A stretch of 5,023 nt of DNA from Desulfobacterales bacterium (GCA_030613165.1 JAUWMN010000153.1:1-5023), one strand, 5' to 3'; positions 1 to 5,023 are shown, counted from the first letter of the stretch. Notes: generated by a model not told the origin, from the sequence alone. Translations and numbers: made by a program.

Positions 1-1345
1 TCCCGATTTTTGCGCCATACAAAGGATTCGGCGCGGAATGATCCAATACATCCAGGACACCGCGGATTGTGATGATGTCGGATTCGATATCAAGTCTTGC
101 GAGAAGCTCTCCCATGACAGCCCTTGGGTCTTTAGGGTCGACTGTCTCATCCACGACCACGATCCCCTTACAAAAGCTCATCTGTCCCTGACCCCATAGT
201 CCGCTCATCAATCTCTGGGCGTGTCCGGGGTACTCTTTTTCGAGTGATACGATCACAATGTTGTGAAAGACTCCTTCCCAGGGGAACCAATAGTCTTTAA
301 TTTCAGGAAATACACTTTTTAAGAGCGGAAGGAATAATCGTTCCGTCGCCTTTGCCAGGTAACAATCTTCCATGGGAGGACGGCCGACCAATGTCGCGCT
401 GTAAATTGCTTTTTTGCGGTGGGTAAGGGCGGTCACGTGAAATACAGGATATTGGTCTACCAGGGAATAATAGCCTGTGTGGTCGCCAAAGGGGCCTTCC
501 AAACGCGTCTCTCCAGGGTCCACATATCCTTCCAGTACAAATTCCGCCTCTGCCGGAACTTTTAGGTCAATGGTCAGACATTTGGTCAGCTTGACCGGCC
601 TTTGACGTATGAAACCTGCCAGAATCATTTCATCGACTCCGCGAGGAAGTGGAGCTGTAGCCGCATAGGTGACGGCAGGATCAGTACCGATAGCGACCGC
701 AACCGGCATTCTTTTTCCGGCCTTGCAATACTCATTATAGTAGTGGGAACCGTCTTTGTGGATATGCCAGTGCATGCCCGTGGTGTTCCTGTCAAAGATC
801 TGCAAACGGTACATCCCTATATTTCGTTTTCCGGTAATCCGGCTTTGTGTGAAGACCAGGGGAAGGGTCACAAAAGGGCCGCCATCCTTGGGCCAGCAGT
901 GGAGGACCGGAAGTCTGGAGAGATCCACATCATCTCCCGTGTAAACTACTTCCTGGCAAGGTGGAGTCGGCTTATTATATTTACGCGGGAGAAACCGCGT
1001 CATGCTAAAGGCGGAATAAAGTATGTCGATAAACTGTCGGATATTCCTGGGAGGGGTCAGCTCCAGAATCTCCTGGACCCTTTCTCCTAATTGATCAAGG
1101 CGCTCTACACCAAGAGCCAGGCAAATCCTATGCGTGCTTCCAAAGGCATTGGTCACTACCGGAAATGACGACCCCTTTACCTTTTCAAAAAGGAGCGCTT
1201 TTCCACCATTTGGGCTTTTTGATTCCTGGTCGGTAAATCTGCTTATTTCAAGATAAGGAGAGACTTCCGTGCTAATTCTTTTAAGCTCACCCTTGCTTTC
1301 AAGGAGATCAATAAATTCTCGCAGATTGTTATAGTATTTTTTCAT
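1..1345 (-). CDS. mqnL: UbiD-family decarboxylase, menaquinone (futalosine pathway) MqnL type; C-terminus outside window
   Basis: The minus-strand frame is open from ATG at 1345 to the left edge: 448 codons with no stop and the C-terminus missing. The protein begins MKKYYNNLREFIDLLESKGE, a typical UbiD N-terminus. The prenylated-FMN site is visible: N175 and R180 in NIGMYR, E239 in PRGVDE, and E283 and D288 in EGPFGDHTGYY, which correspond to the Asn/Arg and Glu-(Glu/Asp) catalytic set of UbiD/Fdc enzymes. The stretch around residues 176-200 (GMYRLQIFD, TTGMHWHIHKDGS) resembles the SCO4490-like menaquinone decarboxylase subfamily, as I recall it. Members use prFMN to remove the ring carboxylate of prenylated 1,4-dihydroxy-6-naphthoate in the cytoplasm. 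The co-oriented UbiX and MqnP-like UbiA genes upstream support menaquinone rather than ubiquinone or degradative use. An in-frame GTG lies two codons upstream of the chosen ATG, and neither start has a strong Shine-Dalgarno. UbiD family assignment is very secure; the exact substrate is inferred from context. Confidence 0.93.
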   Translation of the reverse strand, partial: MKKYYNNLREFIDLLESKGELKRISTEVSPYLEISRFTDQESKSPNGGKALLFEKVKGSSFPVVTNAFGSTHRICLALGVERLDQLGERVQEILELTPPRNIRQFIDILYSAFSMTRFLPRKYNKPTPPCQEVVYTGDDVDLSRLPVLHCWPKDGGPFVTLPLVFTQSRITGKRNIGMYRLQIFDRNTTGMHWHIHKDGSHYYNEYCKAGKRMPVAVAIGTDPAVTYAATAPLPRGVDEMILAGFIRQRPVKLTKCLTIDLKVPAEAEFVLEGYVDPGETRLEGPFGDHTGYYSLVDQYPVFHVTALTHRKKAIYSATLVGRPPMEDCYLAKATERLFLPLLKSVFPEIKDYWFPWEGVFHNIVIVSLEKEYPGHAQRLMSGLWGQGQMSFCKGIVVVDETVDPKDPRAVMGELLARLDIESDIITIRGVLDVLDHSAPNPLYGAKIG

Positions 1346-1365
1346 GAGCACACAGAGGCAACTAT

Positions 1366-1394
1366 TTTCTAAAGTTCTTAAATGCTTAAGCCAA
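1366..1394 (-). promoter_or_regulatory. weak candidate promoter for the UbiD/MqnL gene
   Basis: Reading the minus strand, TTGGCT (1394-1389) and TAGAAA (1371-1366) are separated by 17 bp, each matching sigma-70 consensus at four of six positions. Transcription would begin about 14 nt before the ATG at 1345. The 283-bp gap to ubiX makes a separate promoter reasonable, but such matches are common by chance in AT-rich sequence. Confidence 0.22.
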
Positions 1395-1404
1395 TTAATT
1401 GTGT

Positions 1405-1428
1405 GTTGCGGGTTACGAGTTGCGGGTT
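1405..1428 (-). repeat. short heptamer repeat, inverted partner of the array at 1518-1583
   Basis: Three 7-bp units plus GTT read as GTTGCGG, GTTACGA and GTTGCGG on the plus strand. These are reverse complements of the AACNCGY unit found at 1518-1583. The segment matches the complement of 1532-1555 at 20 of 24 positions, and all four differences are transitions. The two arrays therefore form an imperfect inverted pair about 100 bp apart. Confidence 0.8.
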
Positions 1429-1517
1429 CTATTTAAATTTTGTCACCACATATTGAACAAATCCATCTATCTTGTAATTTTCCAGTTCCCAATATCGTAT
1501 TGTTATTTTCTCTTTTT

Positions 1518-1583
1518 AACTCGCAACGCGCAACCCGTAACTCGCAATCCGTAACGCGCAACCCGCAACGCGCAACCCGTAAC
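1518..1583 (+). repeat. tandem heptamer array, consensus AACNCGY, nine units
   Basis: Nine consecutive 7-bp units follow AACNCGY (one unit begins AAT), ending with a partial AAC. Positions 1-2 (AA) and 5-6 (CG) are invariant, position 4 varies among C, G and T, and position 7 is C or T. The array fills the ubiX-ubiD gap downstream of the ubiX stop. Its minus-strand translation gives a seven-residue periodic peptide (LRVARCG, LRVTDCE, LRVARCE), because three heptamers equal seven codons. I consider that peptide spurious. I recall similar GTTGCGG/GTTACGG heptamers in spacers of other environmental anaerobe genomes, but that is memory and not a search. Confidence 0.85.
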
Positions 1584-1628
1584 AGATGGCCGCATCTATC
1601 TACATGCAAAATAGTAACGACCAACCAA

Positions 1629-2231
1629 TTAACCACTCCCCCATTCCCCGACAAGATTATGCTCTATATTCAACTGATCAAGCATTCTGGCTACAACAAA
1701 ATCGACCAGATCGTTAATCGATTCAGGACGAAAATAGAACGCGGGGGAGGGCGGCATAATAATAGCGCCGGCCTCATAAGCCTTTATCATATTATCAATG
1801 TGAATTTTGTTTAAAGGCGTCTCCCGTGGAACCATGACAAGCGGTCTCTTTTCCTTGAGACAGACATCCGCGGTCCGCTCCATAAGATTCGTGGCATATC
1901 CGGAGGCAACCGCCGCGAGTGTTTTCATGGAACAGGGGGCTATAACCATCCCTTTATGTTTGAACGATCCGCTGGCTGATTCGGCAAGGAGATCGTCCGG
2001 AGCGTGCCGTATGAGTCGAGCATCTTCGTGGAAGCGAACACCCTCGCTTTCCAGGAACTGTTCAAAAGAGGAATTGTCTTTAAACCCGAGTTCATGCGCC
2101 ATTACAAGTTTTCCGGCCTCTGAAATAATTAAATGAACCTCCCATGGCTGTTCGAGGAGGACTTTTAAGAGGCGTATTCCATAAATGGCGCCGGACGCTC
2201 CGCAAATTCCTACTACGATTCTATTTGTCAC
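1629..2231 (-). CDS. ubiX: flavin prenyltransferase, UbiX/MqnM family
   Basis: A complete 200-residue protein of normal UbiX length. UbiX enzymes join dimethylallyl phosphate to FMN to make the prenylated FMN cofactor needed by UbiD-type decarboxylases; no metal is required. Seen in the sequence: the Rossmann-like FMN loop GICGASGAIYG (8-18), S37 in IISEAG, SGSF (87-90), APCSMK (98-103), ATNLMERTADV (113-123) and VPRETPL (134-140), with K126, R136, E137, Y166 and R182 at positions expected for the phosphate- and prenyl-binding residues of characterised UbiX proteins. The start is GTG at 2231-2229, preceded by GGAGG at 2240-2236 with a 4-nt spacer; the stop is TAA. It lies between the MqnP-like and MqnL-like genes, so its cofactor most likely serves the downstream decarboxylase. 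By pathway naming it would be mqnM. Confidence 0.96.
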   Translation of the reverse strand: MTNRIVVGICGASGAIYGIRLLKVLLEQPWEVHLIISEAGKLVMAHELGFKDNSSFEQFLESEGVRFHEDARLIRHAPDDLLAESASGSFKHKGMVIAPCSMKTLAAVASGYATNLMERTADVCLKEKRPLVMVPRETPLNKIHIDNMIKAYEAGAIIMPPSPAFYFRPESINDLVDFVVARMLDQLNIEHNLVGEWGSG

Positions 2232-2235
2232 AAAA

Positions 2236-2240
2236 CCTCC
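2236..2240 (-). promoter_or_regulatory. Shine-Dalgarno of ubiX, fixes the GTG start
   Basis: GGAGG on the minus strand sits four bases before GTG (2231-2229). No ATG lies near the expected N-terminus, and the glycine-rich FMN loop begins at residue 8, so the GTG start is well supported. Confidence 0.8.
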
Positions 2241-2260
2241 ATTTATAATAAAAAGCGATA

Positions 2261-2314
2261 CTCACCGCCAAACAAAAAATCTTTCCTCTGCGTACTCTGC
2301 GCCTCTGCGGTGAG
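2261..2314. repeat. CTCTGCG short repeat (three copies) with an 8-bp inverted repeat
   Basis: The unit CTCTGCG occurs at 2286-2292, 2295-2301 and 2303-2309, separated by TA and C. A perfect 8-bp inverted repeat, CTCACCGC (2261-2268) and GCGGTGAG (2307-2314), flanks the array with 38 nt between and overlaps the last unit. It occupies most of the 100-bp gap between mqnP and ubiX. I recall closely similar strings (ACGCAGAG repeated, ending near CACCGC) as dispersed extragenic repeats in several bacterial groups; a genome search would be needed to confirm this here. Confidence 0.7.
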
Positions 2315-2331
2315 CCATTTTTCTATATTTT

Positions 2332-3198
2332 TCACCAATAGTTCCTCGTTATCTCATCCAGAAAGACTGCCAGAAATAACGTTATTGAAATAATACTATT
2401 CACATTAAAAAAAGCAACCTGGATTTTTGAAAGGTCATCTGGATTAATGAGTCGATGTTCCAGTATTAAAAGAAATCCAATGACTCCTATTGAAACAAGA
2501 TAAACCACTCCCATATCAAAAATTGGATAAATCAAGCATAACGAAACAAATGAAATTACATGAAGCACAGTTGAAACGCGCAGGGCGGTTTTAACCCCCA
2601 AGCTGGAGGGTATAGACAACAGCCCCATTTTTTTGTCAAATTCAGCATCTTGACATGAGTAAAGAATATCGAATCCAGCAATATAGGTAAGCAGGGCAAG
2701 TGAGAGAATGAGAATGGAAGCTGAAAAGCTTCCGGTAACGGCAATCCATGCCCCTATTGGCGCAAGGCCGATGGCAAAGCCCAGATACAAATGCGAAAGC
2801 CATGTGAATCGTTTTGTAAAGGAATAGGAGAAAAGAATCAAAAGAATCGGCACGGAGAGATAAAAACAGAGTTGGTTGATAAGGAATGCGGACAGTATGA
2901 ACAACAGGGATGATGCCGCAACAAAAAGGATCACGGTCTTTTTTGTAAGTGTCCCCGCGGGTATTGCCCTTTGCGCGGTTCGAGGGTTTTTCGCGTCGAT
3001 TTCGGCATCCGCCAAACGGTTAAATCCCATTGCCGCTGATCGGGCGCATGCCATGGCAAGTAATATGAGCAGAAGGAGTTTAAGCGTAACAGGGTTATGC
3101 CTTTGGGCAAGAACCACAGAGGCCAGCGCAAAGGGGAGGGCGAATACCGTATGACTGAATTTAATCATCCGCCCGAAACGTAGTATCGTTTGAACCAT
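2332..3198 (-). CDS. mqnP: UbiA-family polyprenyltransferase, menaquinone MqnP type
   Basis: A 288-residue integral membrane protein of normal UbiA length, with about nine hydrophobic segments (near residues 13-31, 39-58, 88-106, 110-127, 138-156, 160-178, 208-226, 229-247 and 265-282). Both Asp-rich motifs that bind Mg-polyprenyl diphosphate are present: NRLADAEID (N60, D64, D68) and DILYSCQDAEFD (D177, D184, D188), with YSFTKRF (125-131) between them. In the futalosine pathway this enzyme prenylates 1,4-dihydroxy-6-naphthoate. The UbiX and UbiD genes downstream match that role; a 4-hydroxybenzoate substrate cannot be ruled out from sequence alone. The start is ATG at 3198-3196, with GGAG at 3208-3205 six bases upstream. 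A longer frame opens at 3249, but its 17 extra residues are not UbiA-like and would overlap the likely promoter. The stop is TGA. Confidence 0.93.
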   Translation of the reverse strand: MVQTILRFGRMIKFSHTVFALPFALASVVLAQRHNPVTLKLLLLILLAMACARSAAMGFNRLADAEIDAKNPRTAQRAIPAGTLTKKTVILFVAASSLLFILSAFLINQLCFYLSVPILLILFSYSFTKRFTWLSHLYLGFAIGLAPIGAWIAVTGSFSASILILSLALLTYIAGFDILYSCQDAEFDKKMGLLSIPSSLGVKTALRVSTVLHVISFVSLCLIYPIFDMGVVYLVSIGVIGFLLILEHRLINPDDLSKIQVAFFNVNSIISITLFLAVFLDEITRNYW

Positions 3199-3202
3199 AA
3201 AG

Positions 3203-3208
3203 TTCTCC
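3203..3208 (-). promoter_or_regulatory. Shine-Dalgarno of mqnP, favours the start at 3198
   Basis: GGAGAA on the minus strand lies four bases before ATG at 3198-3196. This favours a 288-residue product over the 305-residue reading that opens at 3249. Confidence 0.75.
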
Positions 3209-3220
3209 GTTTTTTTGTCT

Positions 3221-3249
3221 AAACTACAAATAATGGATGTGAATGTCAA
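3221..3249 (-). promoter_or_regulatory. candidate sigma-70 promoter of the mqnP-ubiX-ubiD cluster
   Basis: On the minus strand a perfect -35 box TTGACA (3249-3244) is followed after 17 bp by TAGTTT (3226-3221), which keeps the key T, A and final T of the -10 consensus. The predicted transcript would start near 3214 and reach the mqnP Shine-Dalgarno within a few bases. The -35 box lies inside a 13-bp direct repeat whose second copy is at 3304-3316; that copy has no convincing -10 box. Confidence 0.45.
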
Positions 3250-3316
3250 TTTAAGAGTTTGAAGTGCCTAAAGTGAGCTAAAGTGCCTAAAGTTAAGGTA
3301 GTCTGTCAATTTAAGA
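3244..3316. repeat. 13-bp direct repeats TGTCAATTTAAGA flanking 47 bp
   Basis: TGTCAATTTAAGA occurs at 3244-3256 and 3304-3316, exactly 60 bp apart. The 47 bp between them (3257-3303) contain the duplicated AAGTGCCTAAAGT segments. The arrangement could be a target-site duplication around a small insert or a local tandem duplication. On the minus strand each copy carries TTGACA. Confidence 0.75.
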
Positions 3317-3361
3317 ATAAGCGCGCCGAAGGCGCACCCCTTAACTTTAGGCACTTCAAAC
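3257..3361. repeat. inverted repeat with duplicated left arm (AAGTGCCTAAAGT family)
   Basis: AAGTGCCTAAAGTTAAGG (3281-3298) is perfectly complementary to 3339-3356 (18 bp). A second left arm, GTTTGAAGTGCCTAAAGT (3257-3274), is perfectly complementary to 3344-3361 (18 bp). The single right arm can therefore pair with either left arm. The loop contains a small hairpin, GCGCC-gaa-GGCGC (3323-3335). The right arm is followed by further CTTCAAACTTCA-like repetition up to about 3375. Confidence 0.8.
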
Positions 3362-3394
3362 TTCAAACTTCACACTTTTAGCACATATCTTCTC

Positions 3395-3424
3395 TTTACA
3401 ATTTTGACCTAATGTCTGTATATA
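3395..3424 (+). promoter_or_regulatory. possible promoter of the M16 peptidase gene
   Basis: TTTACA (3395-3400) and TATATA (3419-3424) are 18 bp apart on the plus strand. If used, the transcript would begin near 3431 and carry the palindrome and the whole MITE-like element in a leader of roughly 180 nt. The match is modest and the surrounding sequence is AT-rich. Confidence 0.25.
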
Positions 3425-3436
3425 CGTACTCATAAA

Positions 3437-3454
3437 GAAGGGCTAATGCCCTTC
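3437..3454. repeat. perfect 7-bp palindrome GAAGGGC-taat-GCCCTTC
   Basis: A perfect 7-bp stem with a four-base TAAT loop. Neither strand has a proper T-run after the stem, and it lies between diverging genes, so a terminator role is unlikely. It may be a small dispersed palindrome of the REP kind or the 5' neighbour of the element at 3470-3603. Confidence 0.6.
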
Positions 3455-3469
3455 CTATAAAAACTAACC

Positions 3470-3603
3470 AGTGTCTATTCAGAAATGGTAGGTTTTGTCC
3501 CAAGACAAGGCCGCACAAAGGTTTCTACCGGAGGCGTAGTCCCGCCAAGGCGGGACGGAGAACGCAGTATTGGGGCAAAAGATGCTATTTCTGGATAGAC
3601 ACT
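3470..3603. mobile_element. MITE-like non-coding element with terminal inverted repeats (134 bp)
   Basis: The ends are AGTGTCTATTCAGAAAT (3470-3486) and ATTTCTGGATAGACACT (3587-3603), inverted repeats matching at 16 of 17 positions. The similarity continues inward: over 37 bp from each end I count 30 matches. Inside are a perfect hairpin GTCCCGCC-aa-GGCGGGAC (3539-3556) and a smaller one, TTGTC-ccaa-GACAA (3495-3508). There is no open frame for a transposase, so any movement would need one supplied in trans. I see no clear target-site duplication; CTAA occurs close to both ends (3464-3467 and 3602-3605), but the right copy overlaps the inverted repeat. Element size, ends and structure fit a MITE. 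Other genomic copies cannot be seen from this window. Confidence 0.7.
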
Positions 3604-3605
3604 AA

Positions 3606-3609
3606 GAGG
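3606..3609 (+). promoter_or_regulatory. Shine-Dalgarno of the M16 peptidase gene, next to the MITE-like element
   Basis: GAGG (within AAGAGG, 3604-3609) precedes ATG 3615-3617 by five bases, which favours that ATG over the in-frame GTG at 3609. AAGAGG begins at the first base after the terminal inverted repeat ends at 3603. Confidence 0.7.
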
Positions 3610-3614
3610 TGCCC

Positions 3615-5023
3615 ATGAATATTTGTCCTGCCCCCACACTCAAAGTCGGAGAAAAGCTGCACGGTTTCCATGTGCTGAGAATAGAACAGATACCGGACGT
3701 ACGAGTTACAGCCTATGAGCTAGAACACGAAAGAACCGGCGCAAAAGTGCTCCACCTTCACTGCGACGACCGGGAGAACCTTTATTCCATCGGTTTCCGT
3801 ACTCCCCCCAAGGATTCCACAGGGGTCGCCCATATATTGGAACATTCCGTATTGGCCGGTTCCTAGAAATATCCGCTGAAAGATGCCTTCAATGAACTCG
3901 CCAAGGGGACACTCCAGACCTTTATCAATGCTTTTACATACCCGGACAAGACGATCTATCCGGTAGCCAGCCAGGTGCGGACCGATTTTTTTAACCTGGC
4001 TCGCGTCTATACTGATCTTGTGTTAAGGCCCCGTCTATTGCGAGAAACTTTTTTCCAGGAGGGTCACCATCTCGAACTTGATAATCCCGAAGACATCAAC
4101 AGTGATCTGACAATCTCAGGGATTGTATATAATGAGATGAAGGGGGTCTATTCTTCTCCTGATTCCCTTATGTACAAGGCGATCCAGGAAGGACTTTATC
4201 CGGAAACAACCTATGCCTTTGATTCAGGAGGCGATCCGAATGTAATCCCCTCGCTTACTTACGAACAGTTCAAAGAATTTCATCGAACATACTATTCGCC
4301 GACAAACGCCCGATTTTTTCTTTACGGCAACATCACTACGGAAGACCATCTGATATTCCTGAAAGAGATGCTGTCTGACTTCGATCGTGTAGATGTAGAC
4401 TCATCCATTGAGGCTCAATCGCGGTGGGAAGCGCCATCTCCTGAGATACACGGCCATTACCCAATCGGAAAAGAAGAAAAAATCAAAGGGAAATCCACGG
4501 TAAACTTAGCATGGATGATGGCGGAAAATACCGATTATGAAACCGTGCTATTCCTTCAAATTGTCTCCGAAGCCTTAGCAGGAAGTGCTGCAGGACCGCT
4601 TCGCAAGGGATTGATCGATTCCGGTCTGGGTGAAGATCTTTCTCCGGTGACCGGGCTTGAGGCGGACCTGAGACAACTCGCGTTTGCAGTGGGCTTGCGG
4701 GGCACTGATCCTGATAAGGCTGAACGTATTGAAGCATTGATTTTTGATATCTTAAAGAAAGTAGTAGAAGCTGGTTTTGACCCTGAACTTATTGAGGGAG
4801 CGCTTCACCAGGTAGAATTTCACGGCAAAGAGGTTGTTCGCGGCTATATTCCATATGCCATCGCCCTAATGGGAAGGGCGTATCATACGTGGCTGTATGA
4901 CGGTGACCCCCTGATCAATCTCAAGTTTTCCAGCATCATTGAGAAGATACGCAAGTCATGGGAACAGAACCCAAGGCTTTTTCAGGAAGTCCTGCAAAGG
5001 TGGTTCCTTGACAATCCACATCG
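3615..5023 (+). CDS. M16C-family zinc metallopeptidase (presequence-protease type), interrupted by in-frame TAG; C-terminus outside window
   Basis: The plus-strand frame runs from ATG 3615 to the right edge (469 codons) with one stop, TAG at codon 84. Upstream of it is the inverted zinc motif HILEH (H73, E76, H77). Downstream, in the same frame, KYPLKDAFNELAKGTLQTF and NAFTYPDKTIYPVASQ continue family sequence, and E174 in NEMKG is the third zinc ligand at the expected spacing (97 residues after H77; about 96 in PreP enzymes). Residues near 225-440 resemble the second M16 domain, including GPLRKGLIDSGLGEDLSP. Family members are usually near 970-1000 residues and degrade peptides inside a closed two-half chamber; the C-terminal half is off the window. 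No signal peptide is visible, so a cytoplasmic location is likely. No ATG with a Shine-Dalgarno follows the TAG closely, so reinitiation is unlikely. If TAG terminates, the 83-residue product would be inactive and the locus a pseudogene. Family assignment is secure; functional status is open. Confidence 0.88.
3864..3866 (+). other. in-frame TAG codon (codon 84) within the M16 peptidase gene
   Basis: The local reading is HSVLAGS*KYPLKDAF. From memory, homologues have Arg or Gln here (GSRKYP in many bacteria, GSQKYP in human PITRM1). CAG to TAG is a single transition, whereas an Arg codon would need at least two changes. The frame is unbroken on both sides. TAG is not used as a stop by the two genes whose ends are visible (ubiX TAA, mqnP TGA). 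Confidence 0.95.

Larger units (their letters stand above)
3199..3614. other. divergent intergenic region, 416 bp, packed with repeats
   Basis: This region separates the diverging mqnP and M16 peptidase genes. From left to right it holds the mqnP Shine-Dalgarno and candidate promoter, paired direct and inverted repeats (3244-3361), a possible plus-strand promoter (3395-3424), a 7-bp palindrome (3437-3454) and a MITE-like element (3470-3603). I see no convincing coding sequence, and no hairpin followed by a T-run that would act as a terminator. Confidence 0.75.

Noticed and set aside
602..1090. 162-codon plus-strand open frame
   Set aside because: It lies entirely antisense to the well-conserved UbiD gene, and its translation has no family features.
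1518..1583. Possible CRISPR array
   Set aside because: The repeat unit is 7 bp with no spacers, so it is a simple tandem repeat.
1433..1654. 73-codon minus-strand frame with seven-residue repeats (LRVARCG-like)
   Set aside because: The periodicity is produced by the 7-bp DNA array, it overlaps the 3' end of ubiX, and no start signal is evident. The peptide is treated as spurious.
1440..1814. 124-codon plus-strand frame crossing the heptamer array into ubiX
   Set aside because: Half of it is antisense to ubiX and the other half is repeat sequence, with no recognisable protein.
2242..2271. Promoter for ubiX (TTGGCG, 18 bp, TATAAA on the minus strand)
   Set aside because: The -10 box would lie two bases from the Shine-Dalgarno, leaving almost no leader. 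It is probably chance in an AT-rich spacer.
3199..3249. N-terminal extension of the mqnP protein by 17 residues (start at 3249)
   Set aside because: The extension is not family-like. A good Shine-Dalgarno precedes the ATG at 3198, and the extension overlaps the likely promoter.
3437..3454. Rho-independent terminator
   Set aside because: The stem is perfect but no T-run follows on either strand, and the flanking genes diverge, so neither needs a terminator here.
3609..3866. Stand-alone 85-residue small protein starting at GTG 3609
   Set aside because: The sequence is the N-terminus of an M16C peptidase whose frame continues past the TAG, and the Shine-Dalgarno favours ATG 3615.
4483..4737. 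84-codon minus-strand frame
   Set aside because: It is antisense to the conserved M16 peptidase reading frame and shows no family features.

Overview
The window holds the late-step gene set of the futalosine (alternative) menaquinone pathway on the minus strand and, diverging from it, the 5' part of a large M16C-type metallopeptidase on the plus strand. In minus-strand transcription order these are an MqnP-type UbiA prenyltransferase (3198-2332), a UbiX/MqnM-type flavin prenyltransferase (2231-1629) and a UbiD/MqnL-type decarboxylase (1345 running off the left edge). The plus-strand peptidase starts at 3615 and runs off the right edge. The gene content, protein similarity as I recall it, and repeat-filled spacers suggest an anaerobic Desulfobacterota-like (former Deltaproteobacteria) genome, possibly from an environmental assembly. 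That placement is inference.

The three mqn-type genes form one functional module. MqnP attaches a polyprenyl chain to 1,4-dihydroxy-6-naphthoate at the membrane. UbiX/MqnM makes prenylated FMN. UbiD/MqnL uses that cofactor to decarboxylate the prenylated naphthoate, leaving demethylmenaquinol for methylation by an enzyme encoded elsewhere. The genes are co-oriented but not tightly packed: 100 bp separate mqnP from ubiX and 283 bp separate ubiX from ubiD, and both gaps contain repeats.

The M16 peptidase reading frame is complete and conserved on both sides of a single in-frame TAG (3864-3866, codon 84). The TAG lies seven residues after the HxxEH zinc motif, and the third zinc ligand (Glu174) lies beyond it. 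The options are a recent nonsense mutation (a CAG-to-TAG change would suffice), a sequence error, or TAG read as an amino acid such as pyrrolysine. The window alone cannot decide between these.

Every intergenic gap carries a different short repeat type. The ubiD-ubiX gap has a heptamer array (AACNCGY) with an inverted partner. The ubiX-mqnP gap has CTCTGCG repeats beside an 8-bp inverted repeat. The divergent mqnP/M16 region has an 18-bp inverted repeat with a duplicated left arm and 13-bp direct repeats, a 7-bp palindrome, and a 134-bp MITE-like element whose end touches the Shine-Dalgarno sequence of the peptidase gene. I see no RNA gene, CRISPR array or transposase gene.
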